Shown piece after piece: positions 21,501 through 32,145 of a DNA stretch of 64,000 bases. Source of the DNA: Batillaria attramentaria (taxonomy: Eukaryota > Mollusca > Gastropoda > Batillariidae). The translations under genes were made by a program, and so were the position numbers. The stretch lies in assembly GCA_018292915.2 (NCBI GenBank), contig JACVVK020000015.1, positions 1,707,501-1,771,500 of the forward strand, given 5' to 3'. Under the pieces are notes generated by a model. That model searched no databases. It was not told the origin of the DNA and was given only the letters and a program-made list of their open reading frames with translations. Position 1 is the first letter of the stretch, and the number at the start of each line of letters is the position of its first letter.

Positions 21501-21510
21501 TGCGAACAAG

Positions 21511-21628
21511 GGGGCGGGGGGTGTGTTTAGGAGTTTAACGTCCTTTTCCACCACATAAGGGTGATATCAAAGACGGGACAACGAGGAAAAACGCCAGCAC
21601 AAATATTTGGCCCCAGTCGAGATTCGAT
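21511..21628 (-). mobile_element. SINE-A copy, 5'-truncated with 11-bp TSD
   Basis: TGCGAACAAGG is duplicated (21501-21511 and 21629-21639). The element stops inside the B-box region, so the A box and tRNA start are lost. Confidence 0.9.
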
Positions 21629-21714
21629 TGCGAACAAGGCCAAAAATGAATGTCTCCCAACGGTGAAAACTGAAGCGTGTCCAGATGGTGGTGGCCGGGT
21701 GGTAACGTTAACTA

Positions 21715-21889
21715 GGGTGGGTGGGGTGTTAAGGAGTTTAACATCCTTTTCCATGACTTTTCCATGGCTGATATCAAAGATGGGACAACGAGAAAAAGGC
21801 CAGCACAATATTTAGCCCCAGCTGGGATTCGAACTCACGACCCCAGCATTGAATGTCCAACTCCCCTACCATTCGGCTGTCAACGCTCC
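21715..21889 (-). mobile_element. SINE-A copy
   Basis: Diverged near-full-length copy, about 90 bp from the preceding SINE-A and in the same orientation, a layout that permits unequal recombination. Confidence 0.88.
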
Positions 21890-22640
21890 TCTGAATACAG
21901 AATACTGTATTGATCCCAAACATGGGAAATTGCAATTCTGACCCGCGTACTGGTAAAACACACATCTGATAAACACTTTAATAAGTGAGACTACAAAAAA
22001 AGTAAAACAGACAGTCAGTCTTGACCAGTAAAATTACTTAAAATCAAGAATAAAACACACTATCACATACATACAATTTCCTGTCACATTCAACACTCAT
22101 TGATACATTCATTCCGGCATTCACTCTGCACATTCACCCGCTCTGCTCTTTCCCTCTCTCTCCTCGATCCCCATACGAAATGTTATCTAGTATCCGTGTC
22201 GCCTCTAGAAACAAAATATCGTATGTCCTCAACGTTACGATCGGAACATGGAGTTTCCGAGTCAGCTGATGTTCGCCATTTCTTAATCCAGACACCTAAT
22301 TCTCATCCACCCCCGCTATCCTCCGTCCCGTCCCCCTCCCCTCACCCCACACCACCCGAACACCTCCACCCCACCGCCACCCCCATCTTGCAATCCGCAT
22401 TATCTCCCGCCTTCCATACGAAAACTACAGATTTTCCTCGAAAGGTGACATTTAGCGTAAAGCGCGAAAGGTAATACACAGAGAGGCTTTGGTTTTCCTT
22501 AACCCACATGTGAAGTAATCGAGGAGGCGGGCACCCCGACTGTACGGATTATAGCCCGTGCGTAAACAAACCCTTCAGTGACCGGAAGCTGAACCGTGGG
22601 ACAACAACACTAGCAAGACATGAACGACGACGACAGTAGT
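21890..22640. other. Unique sequence, no gene seen
   Basis: Includes a C-rich stretch (22300-22400). No exon support. Confidence 0.35.
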
Positions 22641-22736
22641 AGTAATAATAATAATAATAATTGATTCATCCCTCATGTGGAAATTAATTGTTTGCTCAAA
22701 ACTTACAATGGCAATACCATACAATACATTAAAATT

Positions 22737-22739
<3 letters not shown>

Positions 22740-22791
<52 letters not shown>

Positions 22792-22813
22792 CTCTCTCTC
22801 TCTCTCTCTCTCC

Positions 22814-22858
<45 letters not shown>
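22740..22858 (+). repeat. AC/CT/AC compound microsatellite
   Basis: (AC)n 22740-22788, (CT)n 22789-22822, (CA)n 22823-22858. Confidence 0.95.
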
Positions 22859-22860
<2 letters not shown>

Positions 22861-22900
22861 CTCGCCCGCTCCTTCACTCCTCTTGGCGTACCTGCAAGGA

Positions 22901-23056
22901 TGGGTGGGAGCTTTACGTCCTTGTCCACCACATACAGGTGATATCAAAGACGCCAGGGTAACGAGAAAAAGGCCAGCACAAATATTTGGCCACAGCCGGG
23001 ATTCGACCCAAGCACTGACAATCCAACGCTCTACCATTCGGCTATCCCGGCTTCCA
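22901..23056 (-). mobile_element. SINE-A copy with 13-bp TSD
   Basis: GTACCTGCAAGGA at 22888-22900 and 23057-23069. The head is present, with an internal deletion beside the B box (TTCGACCC). Confidence 0.93.
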
Positions 23057-23129
23057 GTACCTGCAAGGACAAACCACAGGCTATAATAATAATAATAATA
23101 ATAATAAGCGGCAGTCATGTAAACTCCTT

Positions 23130-23276
23130 TTCTAAGCCGTACCCCAATGCTTCCGTCTCGAGTCCCGGCGAATCCCGGCTGGGGCCACGTATTTATGCTG
23201 GCCTTTTTCTCGTTGCCCCGTCTTTGATATCACCCATACGCGGTGGAAAAGGGCGTTAAACTCCCAAACACCCACC

Positions 23277-23325
<49 letters not shown>

Positions 23326-23500
23326 TTTCGAAGCCGATACCCCAATGTTTGGGTCTTGAGTTCGAATCCCGGCTTGGGCCACGTATTTATGCTGGCCTTT
23401 TTCTCGTTGCCCCATCTTTGATATCACCCACTGTAACCGGCATACGTGGTGGAAAAGGACGTAAAACTCCCACACACCCACCCATCCCCACCCCTTCTAA
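23130..23500 (+). mobile_element. Duplicated 5'-truncated SINE-A pair separated by (CT)n
   Basis: Two plus-strand partial copies (about 23150-23277 and 23340-23487) share private variants such as 'gccacgtatttatgctggcc'. They are separated by (CT)n (23281-23322). A TTCTAAGC.GTAC-like phrase lies before copy 1, before copy 2 and after copy 2, so the pair probably arose by tandem duplication rather than two insertions. Confidence 0.75.
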
Positions 23501-23708
23501 GCAGTACACTTTGGCAATTGTGTGATGTACGTGCTTGCAGACGTAACCTGCGTCCGATTGTGTTGGCGTGAGAAGGTGTTATGTTCGTCATTACAGGGCC
23601 GGTTGGAGAGCAGGATGAGATCTCCGGTGTACAAGCCTTTATCTGGATGAGGTCACTGTAAACCAGATCTATTGTTACACGACGAACGTGATTGGCGAAA
23701 CCGGATTG

Positions 23709-23839
23709 TGTTCCGTCGCTACGTTCGGCATGTGCGGGTGCTTTTTTTTTTTCTTTTTCTTTTTTTGAGAAAATCTGTTTCTCAGGTTCTCAAGCTGTAC
23801 CTTTTCGTTCTGAAAGAAGAAGCCTTTTGTTACATGAAA

Positions 23840-23917
<78 letters not shown>

Positions 23918-24031
23918 CGGCATGTGCGGGTGTTTTTTGGGTTTTTTTTTCTTTTTTTGAGAAAATCTGTTTCTCAGTTTCTCAAGCTGCACCTTTTCGT
24001 TCTGAAAGAAGAAGCCTTTTGTTACATGAAA

Positions 24032-24093
<62 letters not shown>
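23709..24093 (+). repeat. Tandem duplication of unique segment plus (AC)n
   Basis: A block beginning 'acgttcggcatgtgcgggtg' and ending 'ttacatgaaagac' is present twice (23719-23840 and 23913-24031), each followed by a long (AC)n run. The differences are a few substitutions and T-run length. Confidence 0.92.
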
Positions 24094-24095
<2 letters not shown>

Positions 24096-24164
24096 GAAAA
24101 AAGGCGGCTGTTGTTGTTTTATTGTCCAGTGCGAGAAATTCGGGCTGGTTTCCCCTGGGGAACG

Positions 24165-24210
24165 TATGTGGTGGAAAAGGACGCTAAACCCCCAAACACC
24201 CACCCCCTCC
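24165..24210 (+). mobile_element. SINE-A 3'-end fragment
   Basis: Only 'gtggtggaaaaggacg' to 'ccaaacacccacccc' remains. Confidence 0.7.
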
Positions 24211-24591
24211 CCTCCCGGGGGAAGCGCGTCGTCGTGGTGCAGCGCCACCCAATACCTATCCTTTGTTTTGTTGTTGTTGTTGTTGTTTTGTTTTTGGTTG
24301 TTGTTTTTCAGACTGGATGCCGTTGTGTCTGGCAGGAACTTAATACTTTGATAATTTTTCGTTGAGATGAATGCAATTCATCGTCGTGAGAAATACAATA
24401 GAGAAGTTGGGGGGGGGGGGGAGGGAAGTAATTGGATATGCGACTCCGTGACGACTGGAACTGCAGACAATTTTGTCGGTCAGAACAATGAAATTCGCTG
24501 TAAGAAATAGAAATAGCCGTTATTTCTCATTGGAAACATCTGCACAGTCGGTCGAGAGAACTAGAGGAAGCTGGTTTTATCTGGCCAGTCA

Positions 24592-24687
24592 CAGGAGTGG
24601 ATCGCTTTTCGTGCACTTGTACTAATGATATCTGAAATAGTTTTCAGATATCATTAGTACACGTGCACGAAAAGCGATCCGCCCCTG
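24592..24687. repeat. Near-perfect 46-bp-arm palindrome
   Basis: Arms 24592-24637 and 24642-24687 are reverse complements with about three differences, separated by a 4-base spacer (TAGT). The inner 39 bp (24599-24637 against 24642-24680) has one mismatch. The transcript would form a long hairpin. CTGAAATAGTTTT is repeated at the loop and just beyond the right arm (24686-24698). Confidence 0.95.
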
Positions 24688-24742
24688 AAATAGTTTTAAG
24701 CACCATGCTCACCATATCTTAGGCTAGTGCCACACGGACGAC

Positions 24743-24892
24743 GTTTTACTCCGAACAAATAATTGAACACGGCTCCAACACGAGCCGGTAAAATTACGAG
24801 CAAGGACTTACAACCGAATGTCACACTGATGAGGCACACGGGTAAATGCCGTGTTCGGTGATTGTTCGATTTGAATTGTTCGGACTAAAAAC
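24743..24892. repeat. Imperfect inverted repeat (TCCGAACAA / GAACACGGC arms)
   Basis: 24743-24773 pairs with the reverse complement of 24848-24892. Both contain TCCGAACAA and GAACACGGC, with about 14 extra bases in the right arm. Could be a small foldback element; no TSD identified. Confidence 0.55.
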
Positions 24893-24988
24893 CTTAGATG
24901 CAGATTTTGGGTTGATCTCTTAGGCTCTTCTTCTTCTAATTCTTCTTCTTGGGGAGGGGGGTGGGGGGTTGCTTCGGGGGGACGGGTG

Positions 24989-25055
24989 TTGTTTGTTTGT
25001 TTGTTTGTTTGTTTGTTTGTTTGTTTGTTTGTTTGTTTGTTTGTTTGTTTGTTTG
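24989..25055 (+). repeat. GTTT tetranucleotide microsatellite
   Basis: Near-perfect array of about 16 units, preceded by a G-rich tract at 24953-24982. Confidence 0.95.
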
Positions 25056-25094
25056 GGCGTTCGTTTATTTGTTTGTGTTGCTGTTGCCGGTGCT

Positions 25095-25380
25095 GGGCCC
25101 GTATGTAAAAGTCGAGGTGAATTTAACCCACAGCTACGGGCCTAACCCAGACTAGGACAAAAGAAACAATGAAACAAAATTATATAAAAATGGAGGCGAA
25201 AAAAGGAAGAAGTAAATCCTTCTATAACGGCATAGGAACCTTCTGGAATGGACCCGCTTCCTGATTTAAAACGAAAAAAATAACCGACAGAAATTTCAAC
25301 CCTAGAGCTAGTTTAGCTTGAGGTTAGACTGACTATCCCGGGGCTAAAATCCCTAACCTCGACTTCTACATGCGGAGCCT
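25095..25380. mobile_element. MITE-1 copy 2
   Basis: Same left end GGGCCCGTATGTAAAAGTCG and similar interior ('aacccagactaggacaaaag', 'cctgatttaaaac') as 3455-3743. The right end is more diverged (reverse complement AGGCTCCGCATGTAGAAGTC). No transposase. Confidence 0.85.
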
Positions 25381-26070
25381 GGAGTGTAATTTTAAAATGG
25401 TATGCATTGGAAACAGCAGATAACCCTCGATGAGCACCAAAAGCGATACAATCTCTTATATTACCAAATACCCCCTGGAGAATGGACAAATAGGGCAATC
25501 ATTTCCGTTCGTCCATAATTATATACTACACTCGCCTAATTAGAGGTCATTTGACTCAGTAACAACACAAACCCACAACATACCTGCGTTTCTCCCTTAA
25601 TTAACCAGGCCAGGTGCAGCTCTGCTAACCTAGACATCTGCTCCCAGCGACTTAACTAAGCCTTAATCAGCCATTTTTACCCATTGTCTGTTAATCAACG
25701 CTAATAACTAGGGTTAGACAGGCGACCGACTTTCCCCTGCCCACAAAAATACCAGAATGCGGCTTTTGTTGCGTACGCAGCTTTTGGCATGTGACATGCG
25801 GTACCCACACCCCCACCCCCTCCTCACCCCTCCCCTGATCTTGTAATTTTCTTCCTGCTCCCCTTTTGGCGCATGCGCATGCTGGGGAGAAAAGGGTGGG
25901 TGGGTGGGGGGGGGGGCTAAGCAGGTGCCCTAAATGTATGAAGGGAAATGGAGTACAGGTCCCTCATTCTCCGAAATCTAGACCCTGATGTGCACTCACG
26001 CACTGTGGAAGTATTGTTTGAGGAGTGATAGTGGCGTTAATGTTGTACACGATCATTACTCGCCTTTTCT
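25381..26070. other. Unique sequence, no gene seen
   Basis: A G run lies near 25907-25917. No exon or repeat family recognised. Confidence 0.35.
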
Positions 26071-26079
26071 TCGGATTGT

Positions 26080-26080
26080 T

Positions 26081-26116
<36 letters not shown>

Positions 26117-26265
26117 GTTTTGTTTTGTTTTGTTTTGTTTTGTTTTGGGGGTTTTGTTGTTGTTGGTTGGTTGGTTGGTTGGTTGGTTGGTTGGTTTTTG
26201 TTTGTTTGTTTGTTTGTTTTTTGTTTTTTGTTTTGTTTTTTTTTTTTTTTTTTGGGGGGGGGTGT
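26080..26265 (+). repeat. T/G-rich composite island (clearest example)
   Basis: Clean progression: (TTG)n, (TTTTG)n, TTG, (GGTT)n, (TTTG)n, T run, G run. Homonucleotide-biased frames on both strands are artefacts. Confidence 0.92.
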
Positions 26266-26810
26266 TTTTTGTCTTCTTTGTTTTAAATTTGTGCAGATGA
26301 CATGCGCGCCGCTTCTTTGTAATGTTCTCCCTGGCCCTCCTTTTGCGCATGTGCACGCGGGGGTTTATGGGATACTGCGGCTGACAATACAATCGAATCC
26401 TGAGATTCATTAGCCACTGGGAGGTGGTTGGAGATGGTGGGGGAGTTGGGGGGCTGGGGGCTGGGAGGACGCCCATCTTTTGTTTCCACGCATGTGTATG
26501 ACAAAGCATGCGTTACCATGGTATCGGCACGCTCGTTCGGTCTTGAATTTCTGTTGATACATCTTGGATGGCGTCCCTGCTTTGATGACTCATTATGAAG
26601 GGATTATGCTTTGTGAATGAGAGAGGAGAGAAGACAGAGAGAGAGAAGGAATGATTGTATTGATGCGGTCAGTGTGGACATAATTTCTGTTGAACTGACA
26701 CAAATAAGGTAATAAAGAGAAAACGGAGATGACGAAGAGCGAAGTATTGAAAGGTGAATGTGGTGATGAACAAAGGTCCGCAAAGAAGCCCCCCACCTCC
26801 CACGCACCCC

Positions 26811-27329
26811 CCCGGTAGTGTGGTGGTTAGCACTTCGGACCACGGACCGGGAGATCAGGGTTCGAGCCCCAGCCGAGGCAAGCGGGATTTTTCCGGCTAC
26901 CTAGATCGGCTCCTACTAGTACCCAGAGCGGGTGTGCTATGGACCCAATGGGGAGGCTGTTGCCACACAGCCGAGATTCACCCACTTCACGGGTGCGATT
27001 TCAGGGGTGCTTTCCTTGGTATGACGCATCTCATGATGTGGATGATTACACGGCTGGCTCCGCAGATGCCGTAGTTCCCGGGCCTGGTTAACGCCGGGAT
27101 ATTTAAGACAGGTAGCGTGGAATGCGGCTCTGTCCCGCAGTCCGAAACCACACAGACCTCCAAAGCATCATCATACCATCATCCTCATCTCCATCATCAT
27201 GCATAATAAAAACTGCCCCAGCTTCTGAGCCCTCCGTTGATTTCATCCATGACCTGGGAGGAACACCACTGGAGGAGGCGAAGAGCTGGGGCAGCGAAAA
27301 AAAAAATAATAAAGACAAGACCTGTTTGT
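26811..27329 (+). mobile_element. SINE-C copy 1 (about 515 bp)
   Basis: tRNA-like head with A-box-like TGGTTAGCACTTCGG and B box GGTTCGAGCCCC. A long body follows, matching 31655-32145 throughout (landmarks 'acccagagcgggtgtgctat', 'attcacccacttcacgggtg', 'ttcccgggcctggttaacgc', 'gacctgggaggaacaccac'), ending in an A-rich tail. No autonomous coding capacity; plus frames here are shadows. Confidence 0.9.
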
Positions 27330-27454
27330 GAGGAACGAAAAGCTAATTAACATGCTTTTCCTTTAACCAATCAGCACGCAGGCTACAAGGAAACCGACCG
27401 CAACTTCACAACAAGCAAAGTGTGACATGCACTTCAGAAAACCATACTCATACA

Positions 27455-27457
<3 letters not shown>

Positions 27458-27531
<74 letters not shown>
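27458..27531 (+). repeat. TG microsatellite
   Basis: Perfect (GT)n of about 36 units followed by a G run. Confidence 0.95.
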
Positions 27532-27532
<1 letters not shown>

Positions 27533-27879
27533 GGGGGGGGGGGTTGTGGGCTTGTGTTGAAGGCTTGTCGATGCTGATGGTGATTCATGTACTTTCCAAT
27601 GCTGCTGCATTGTTGCTGTAATTTTTCTGTCCCACCACTAGACTAATCAGAGATAAGTTGTTTCTTATTGAGTATCGGTTGGTTTGGACTGTGATGGAGT
27701 TCTGTGCACTCCTGCTGTTGTGCTGCTGCTGTGATGTGATGTGATGTGGAGTGGTCTGTTGTAATTTATAGTGATGCAATATGTGATAAGATGGCAGGTC
27801 ACTGTTTTTAGGTGTGAGTGTGCGAGCATGTAAATAGGTGGAGTGAGTGTTTGGCATGCTTTTATGAGACCACAAAGCA

Positions 27880-28194
27880 ATGTTCCACATTCGGAAATTC
27901 AATAAATTTCTTATTCTTACTCTTGTTCAGTTTAAACGCAGAAGAAGACAACAAAACACAGTCAGTCACAGAGATCCACAGACACACACACAAATAGAAA
28001 CAGATGAATTCAGTCTTCCTAATTTCGTGCCTAGTGGGCAAAATCTGGCATTGGATGTAGAAGCCGTGCCCAGGACAAGATCTTATGTGGGCCGTTGTCA
28101 GTTGAAAACAAAAAAGAGACAGCTGTATTACAATGAAAGAATCGTTTTACAAAAATATTGGAACAAGGAACGAACTATTGCTTCCAAGACATGA
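27880..28194 (+). pseudogene. Exon-like segment 1 of a duplicated pair (unidentified)
   Basis: The open frame includes NFVPSGQNLALDVEAVPRTR, which aligns with SFIPRGQTLEPEADAVLSTT in the frame at 28258-28551. Substitutions are mostly conservative (V/I, N/S, N/T, D/E, E/D) or synonymous, and the single indel is 3 bp. This suggests two copies of an old coding exon, but no start, splice pair or known domain is certain. It could equally be a duplicated non-coding repeat. Confidence 0.35.
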
Positions 28195-28257
28195 CAACGA
28201 ATATGGTGACAAAGGTAAATTAATGTTTAATGGCATTTATTTCAGAGAAACAATCGC

Positions 28258-28551
28258 ATGCTATGTTCCAGATCTCAAATCTTTTTCTCGGGTCGTCGAG
28301 ATCTTAAATTTATTTCTTTGTATTGTCGAGGCATACCGCCAGTAACACAGAGCTTAACAGCGGAAGCACAAACAAAATTTAATAGGAACGGGCAAAATCC
28401 AAGCTTCATCCCCCGCGGGCAAACTCTGGAGCCAGAGGCAGACGCAGTGTTGTCCACGACAAGATCTCAGCTGGTCCTTCCTGGAATTACGTATGACAGG
28501 CAAATTGACAAGTGGTCTCGCGATCGGCCGCTGCAAGTGACAGAGGGATAA
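28258..28551 (+). pseudogene. Exon-like segment 2 of a duplicated pair (unidentified)
   Basis: Partner of 27880-28194; the in-frame similarity spans about 28300-28500. Preceded by a pyrimidine-rich TTTATTTCAG (28234-28243) that resembles a 3' splice site. Ends at TAA after a VTEG C-terminus. Function unknown. Confidence 0.35.
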
Positions 28552-28713
28552 GTCGACCTGAGGAGCAGCATTGATTCCCCCGCCTTCTAATCCCTCTGCC
28601 CGACAGCCGGGCGACAAGGAAAGACAGAGTCGATCTCTCACGACCGTAACGAGACGGGGAGTGGTCTTTTGCGCATGCGTACGCGCATGACACCGGGGTC
28701 TGTCTGTGCGAGT

Positions 28714-28716
<3 letters not shown>

Positions 28717-28804
<88 letters not shown>
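28717..28804 (+). repeat. TG/GA compound microsatellite
   Basis: (TG)n then (GA)n. Confidence 0.95.
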
Positions 28805-28807
<3 letters not shown>

Positions 28808-29140
28808 CATCATTTTCCTTCAAAACTCGTTTTCCGTTCCGTGAATGGCAGACAGGAATATTAAAACTGTCAGTCCCGTCAATCTAATGGGTTCTCAGGG
28901 AGAACAACTCTATGGGGTGGAAGCTTTGTTGGGTTTCGACTCAAATGAGAACTTCGTGATATTATAACGTTACTATGCTGACACTGGTTCTAAAAAAAAA
29001 AAAAAATGAGAATTACAATTTTTTTAATGTTTGCCTTATTTGCTTTTTTTTTTGGTTGTTTTTTGTTTAGTAGTTGTCATTCTTGCGTAGAAAGAGATGG
29101 AAGAACTGCAGGAATAGGATACAACTTTTGTAACACATGT

Positions 29141-29165
29141 AACTCTCTCTCTCTCTCTCTCTCTC
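29141..29165 (+). repeat. CT microsatellite
   Basis: Directly abuts the 5' end of a SINE-A. Confidence 0.9.
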
Positions 29166-29325
29166 ACGGGGAGCCGGGATAGCCCGGATGGTAGAACTTT
29201 GGATGTTTAAAGCTTGGTTCGTGAGTTCGAATCCCAGCTTGGGCCAAAATATTTGTGCTGGCTTTTTCCTCGTTGCCCCCTTTTTTCCCTTATATGGTGG
29301 AAAAGGACGTTTAACCCCAAACACC
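29166..29325 (+). mobile_element. SINE-A copy
   Basis: Full plus-strand copy beginning GGGGAGCCGGGATAG. B box GTTCGAATCC is intact; the tTTGATATCACC block is lost. (TG)n follows immediately. Confidence 0.9.
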
Positions 29326-29332
29326 GACAGAC

Positions 29333-29334
<2 letters not shown>

Positions 29335-29410
<76 letters not shown>
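29335..29410 (+). repeat. TG microsatellite
   Basis: Perfect (TG)n beginning about 10 bp after a SINE-A 3' end. Confidence 0.95.
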
Positions 29411-29414
<4 letters not shown>

Positions 29415-30105
29415 CTCTCATTTTCCAATGCATCATTCAACACACCATCACGACAACTTACATAACTACGTGTAATGAATGCCCTGCAAGATGGCTTCCA
29501 CGACTGAGCCCAACGCTCTCTACATCTTCATGATGCCAGTCAGTATCCATAACATAAAAGAAAATACATACACTCACGCTCTTTTCACCTTCAAAAATAC
29601 ACCTCATAATTTACGACATACTTGAAGAGCCGTAAATCAAAAAACTGGTGAGAGAAAATGTTAGTCAACGCGCTAGATATAAATTTTCATCAAACATACA
29701 TTCTACCTTACATCTTCCTCTCAACTTAATCCCTCTCCGCTATGCCTGGGCGGCTCTGTCGGTGAAGATCAAAGACAACTGTAGCTGTTTCACCTGTCTT
29801 TTTCAGCCTCAACCTCTTCAACCAGGTGTGGTGAGGAGAAAGGTGTTTACAGGGAAACCATGACAATGCGGCTCGCTGCGGCAATATTTACCTTTTAAAT
29901 TAGGCGTTTAATATGAGGGAGGGTGACACTTTATGCAAATGTTTGCACGCTTGGAAATTGCTCGCTGGCCAAGGTGAACCAACCGTCTGCAAGGTCACAA
30001 GAGGTGATACATGTACTGTACGTGAGAGGCGTGCAGCAGTTTTTCAGACAGAACTGATGGTTGTGTTTTGGGGAGGGAAAGTTCATACAAGGATAATTGA
30101 TATCA
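29411..30105. other. Unique sequence, no gene seen
   Basis: No repeats or supported exons. Confidence 0.35.
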
Positions 30106-30107
30106 CC

Positions 30108-30109
<2 letters not shown>

Positions 30110-30146
<37 letters not shown>

Positions 30147-30250
30147 GGGGTTTATCTTTGTTTGAATTTTTGTTGTTGTTAATTTTGTTGTTGTTATTAA
30201 TGCTGTTTGTTTGTTTGTTTGTTTGTTTGTTTGTTTGTTTGTTTGTTTGT
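30110..30250 (+). repeat. TTG/TTTG island
   Basis: (TTG)n followed by (TTTG)n; the latter runs directly into a 5'-truncated SINE-A. Confidence 0.9.
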
Positions 30251-30367
30251 TCGAATCCCGACTGGGGCCAAATATTTGTGCTGGCCTTTTTCTCGTTGCC
30301 CCGTCTTTGATATCACCAATTTGTGGTGGAAAAGGACGTTAAATTCCCAAACACCCACCCCACCCCC
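30251..30367 (+). mobile_element. SINE-A copy, 5'-truncated at the B box
   Basis: Starts at TTCGAATCC directly after (TTTG)n and ends 'aacacccaccccaccccc'. The following 'tgttttttgtttgtttg' suggests insertion inside the TTTG array, so the target duplication is hidden. Confidence 0.88.
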
Positions 30368-30512
30368 TTGTGTTTTTTGTTTGTTTGTTTGTTTGTTGTT
30401 GTTGTTGTTTTGTTCTGTGATTATCCTGATCTTAACTTTTCAGCAAGAGGCTTCTCGAGGCAAATAAACAAAAAAAATCCTACCCTATCCACTATGCACA
30501 CAACTAAAACAT

Positions 30513-30514
<2 letters not shown>

Positions 30515-30569
<55 letters not shown>
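30515..30569 (+). repeat. AC microsatellite
   Basis: Perfect (AC)n of about 27 units. Confidence 0.95.
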
Positions 30570-30570
<1 letters not shown>

Positions 30571-31650
30571 GCACACCCCTCAGAGTGTAACACTTACTGG
30601 CCATCTAATCAAATACATATTCTTTCATCTCTTCTTCCCCCCGTCTAGTGGCCATTATTATCAAGTGCGCGACAGCGTTGTAAACCATTTCGTGTGGACA
30701 AAGTCAAAGGCAACTGCCCCGTTTATTTCGTGCATACTTGTCACATTCTGACAGACTTACTGGATTAATAAGATGCACAGTTTTATATACAGCGCCTCCC
30801 TGACATCTCCCCCCAGCACTACGCCCTGTTTTGCGTAATTAGTTCTGAAAGTGTCCGCACGAGGGAGCTGTGAGCGCTGTATTGCGTGAACGCGCATACA
30901 AATGGGTGGGGGGGGCCTTCATACTGACATGCTTGGTGCGAATGCAAAGGCTACGTAACACAGATGCAAATCTGGAGGAAAACGCTATATATTCCTCTTA
31001 CACATAACGTTGCAGATGACACCCTAGAAATGCTTTAAAATTCACCAAAAAATTCACAAAAATCAGGTAGCCATAGACTCATGTGTAGAGTAAATTTAAA
31101 CAAATTCCAATGTTCCGTTTTTTGGCAATGTTGGCAGAGACCACATACCCCCTCATTTCACGGTCGTCTGCTGGCTGCTGTGCCAGCCGCGCATGAATAC
31201 AAATAGTCCACAAGCCAGCCTCATTTTCTCCTAATTTTACTATTACCTGGCATGAAACTTGTTTACAAAGCCAACAAAAAGCACCAGATTGCCAATTTTT
31301 ACTCTGCACACAAATTTTAAAAGGGGCAAAGATTTTCTACTATATTTAGCCGAGTTGTACTACATGCCCCGGAAGCTAATACCGTCACGTAGCCTGTAAA
31401 ACCAGGAGCCGTTGGCAATGGAACGGATTTGTTTCAGATTTATCTCAGATGCACTGTATTGATATGGCGCTGTAGTTGATCTATCGTGATACAGTCAGTC
31501 GTTCACTAAAAAAAAAAAAAAAAAAAGCTAATGAGTGAGAAATGATACGTGTGAAGTTAGAAGAACTGGAGCCAAACAGCGTCACTGCAGATTTGGGATG
31601 GTTGACGCGGAACTAAGTCCCAAAGTTAGCGTCGTTAGGCTCGCAGGTCA
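30570..31650. other. Unique sequence, no gene seen
   Basis: Includes an A run at 31508-31526. A 76-codon minus frame (31079-31309) has no recognised domain. Confidence 0.35.
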
Positions 31651-31654
31651 CCAG

Positions 31655-32145
31655 CCCCCGTAGTGTACGTAGTGGTTAGCACTTCGGGCCATGGACCGGA
31701 AGATCCGAGTTCGAGTCCCAGCCGAGGCAAGCGGGATTTTTCCTACCTAGGTCAGCTCGTACCCAGAGCGGGTGTGCTATGGGCCCAATGGGGAGGTTGT
31801 TTTCACACAGCCGCCGAGATTCACCCACTTCACGGGTGCGACTTTGGGGGGTGCTTCCCTTGGTATGACACGTCTTATGATGTGGATGATTACACGGCCG
31901 GTACCGCAGGTGCTGTTGTTCCCGGGCCTGGTTAACGCCAGGATATTTAGACAGGAAGCGTGGAATGCGGCCCTGTCCCGCGATCTTAAACCACACGGAC
32001 CTCCATGGCATCATCTTACCATCATCTCCATCATCATGCGAAATTTAAAAAAAAAAAGCCTAAGCTTTGGAGTCCTCGGTGAATTCCACCCATGACCTGG
32101 GAGGAACACCACAAAGAGCTGGGGCTGCAAAAGGACAGATCCTTT
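31655..32145 (+). mobile_element. SINE-C copy 2
   Basis: Colinear with 26811-27329: A-box-like TGGTTAGCACTTCGG, B box AGTTCGAGTCCC, then the same long body and 'gacctgggaggaacaccac' end. Confidence 0.9.

Noticed and set aside
26754..27074. 106-codon plus frame, similar to one at 31663-31935
   Set aside because: The similarity comes from the two SINE-C copies, not from a gene family.
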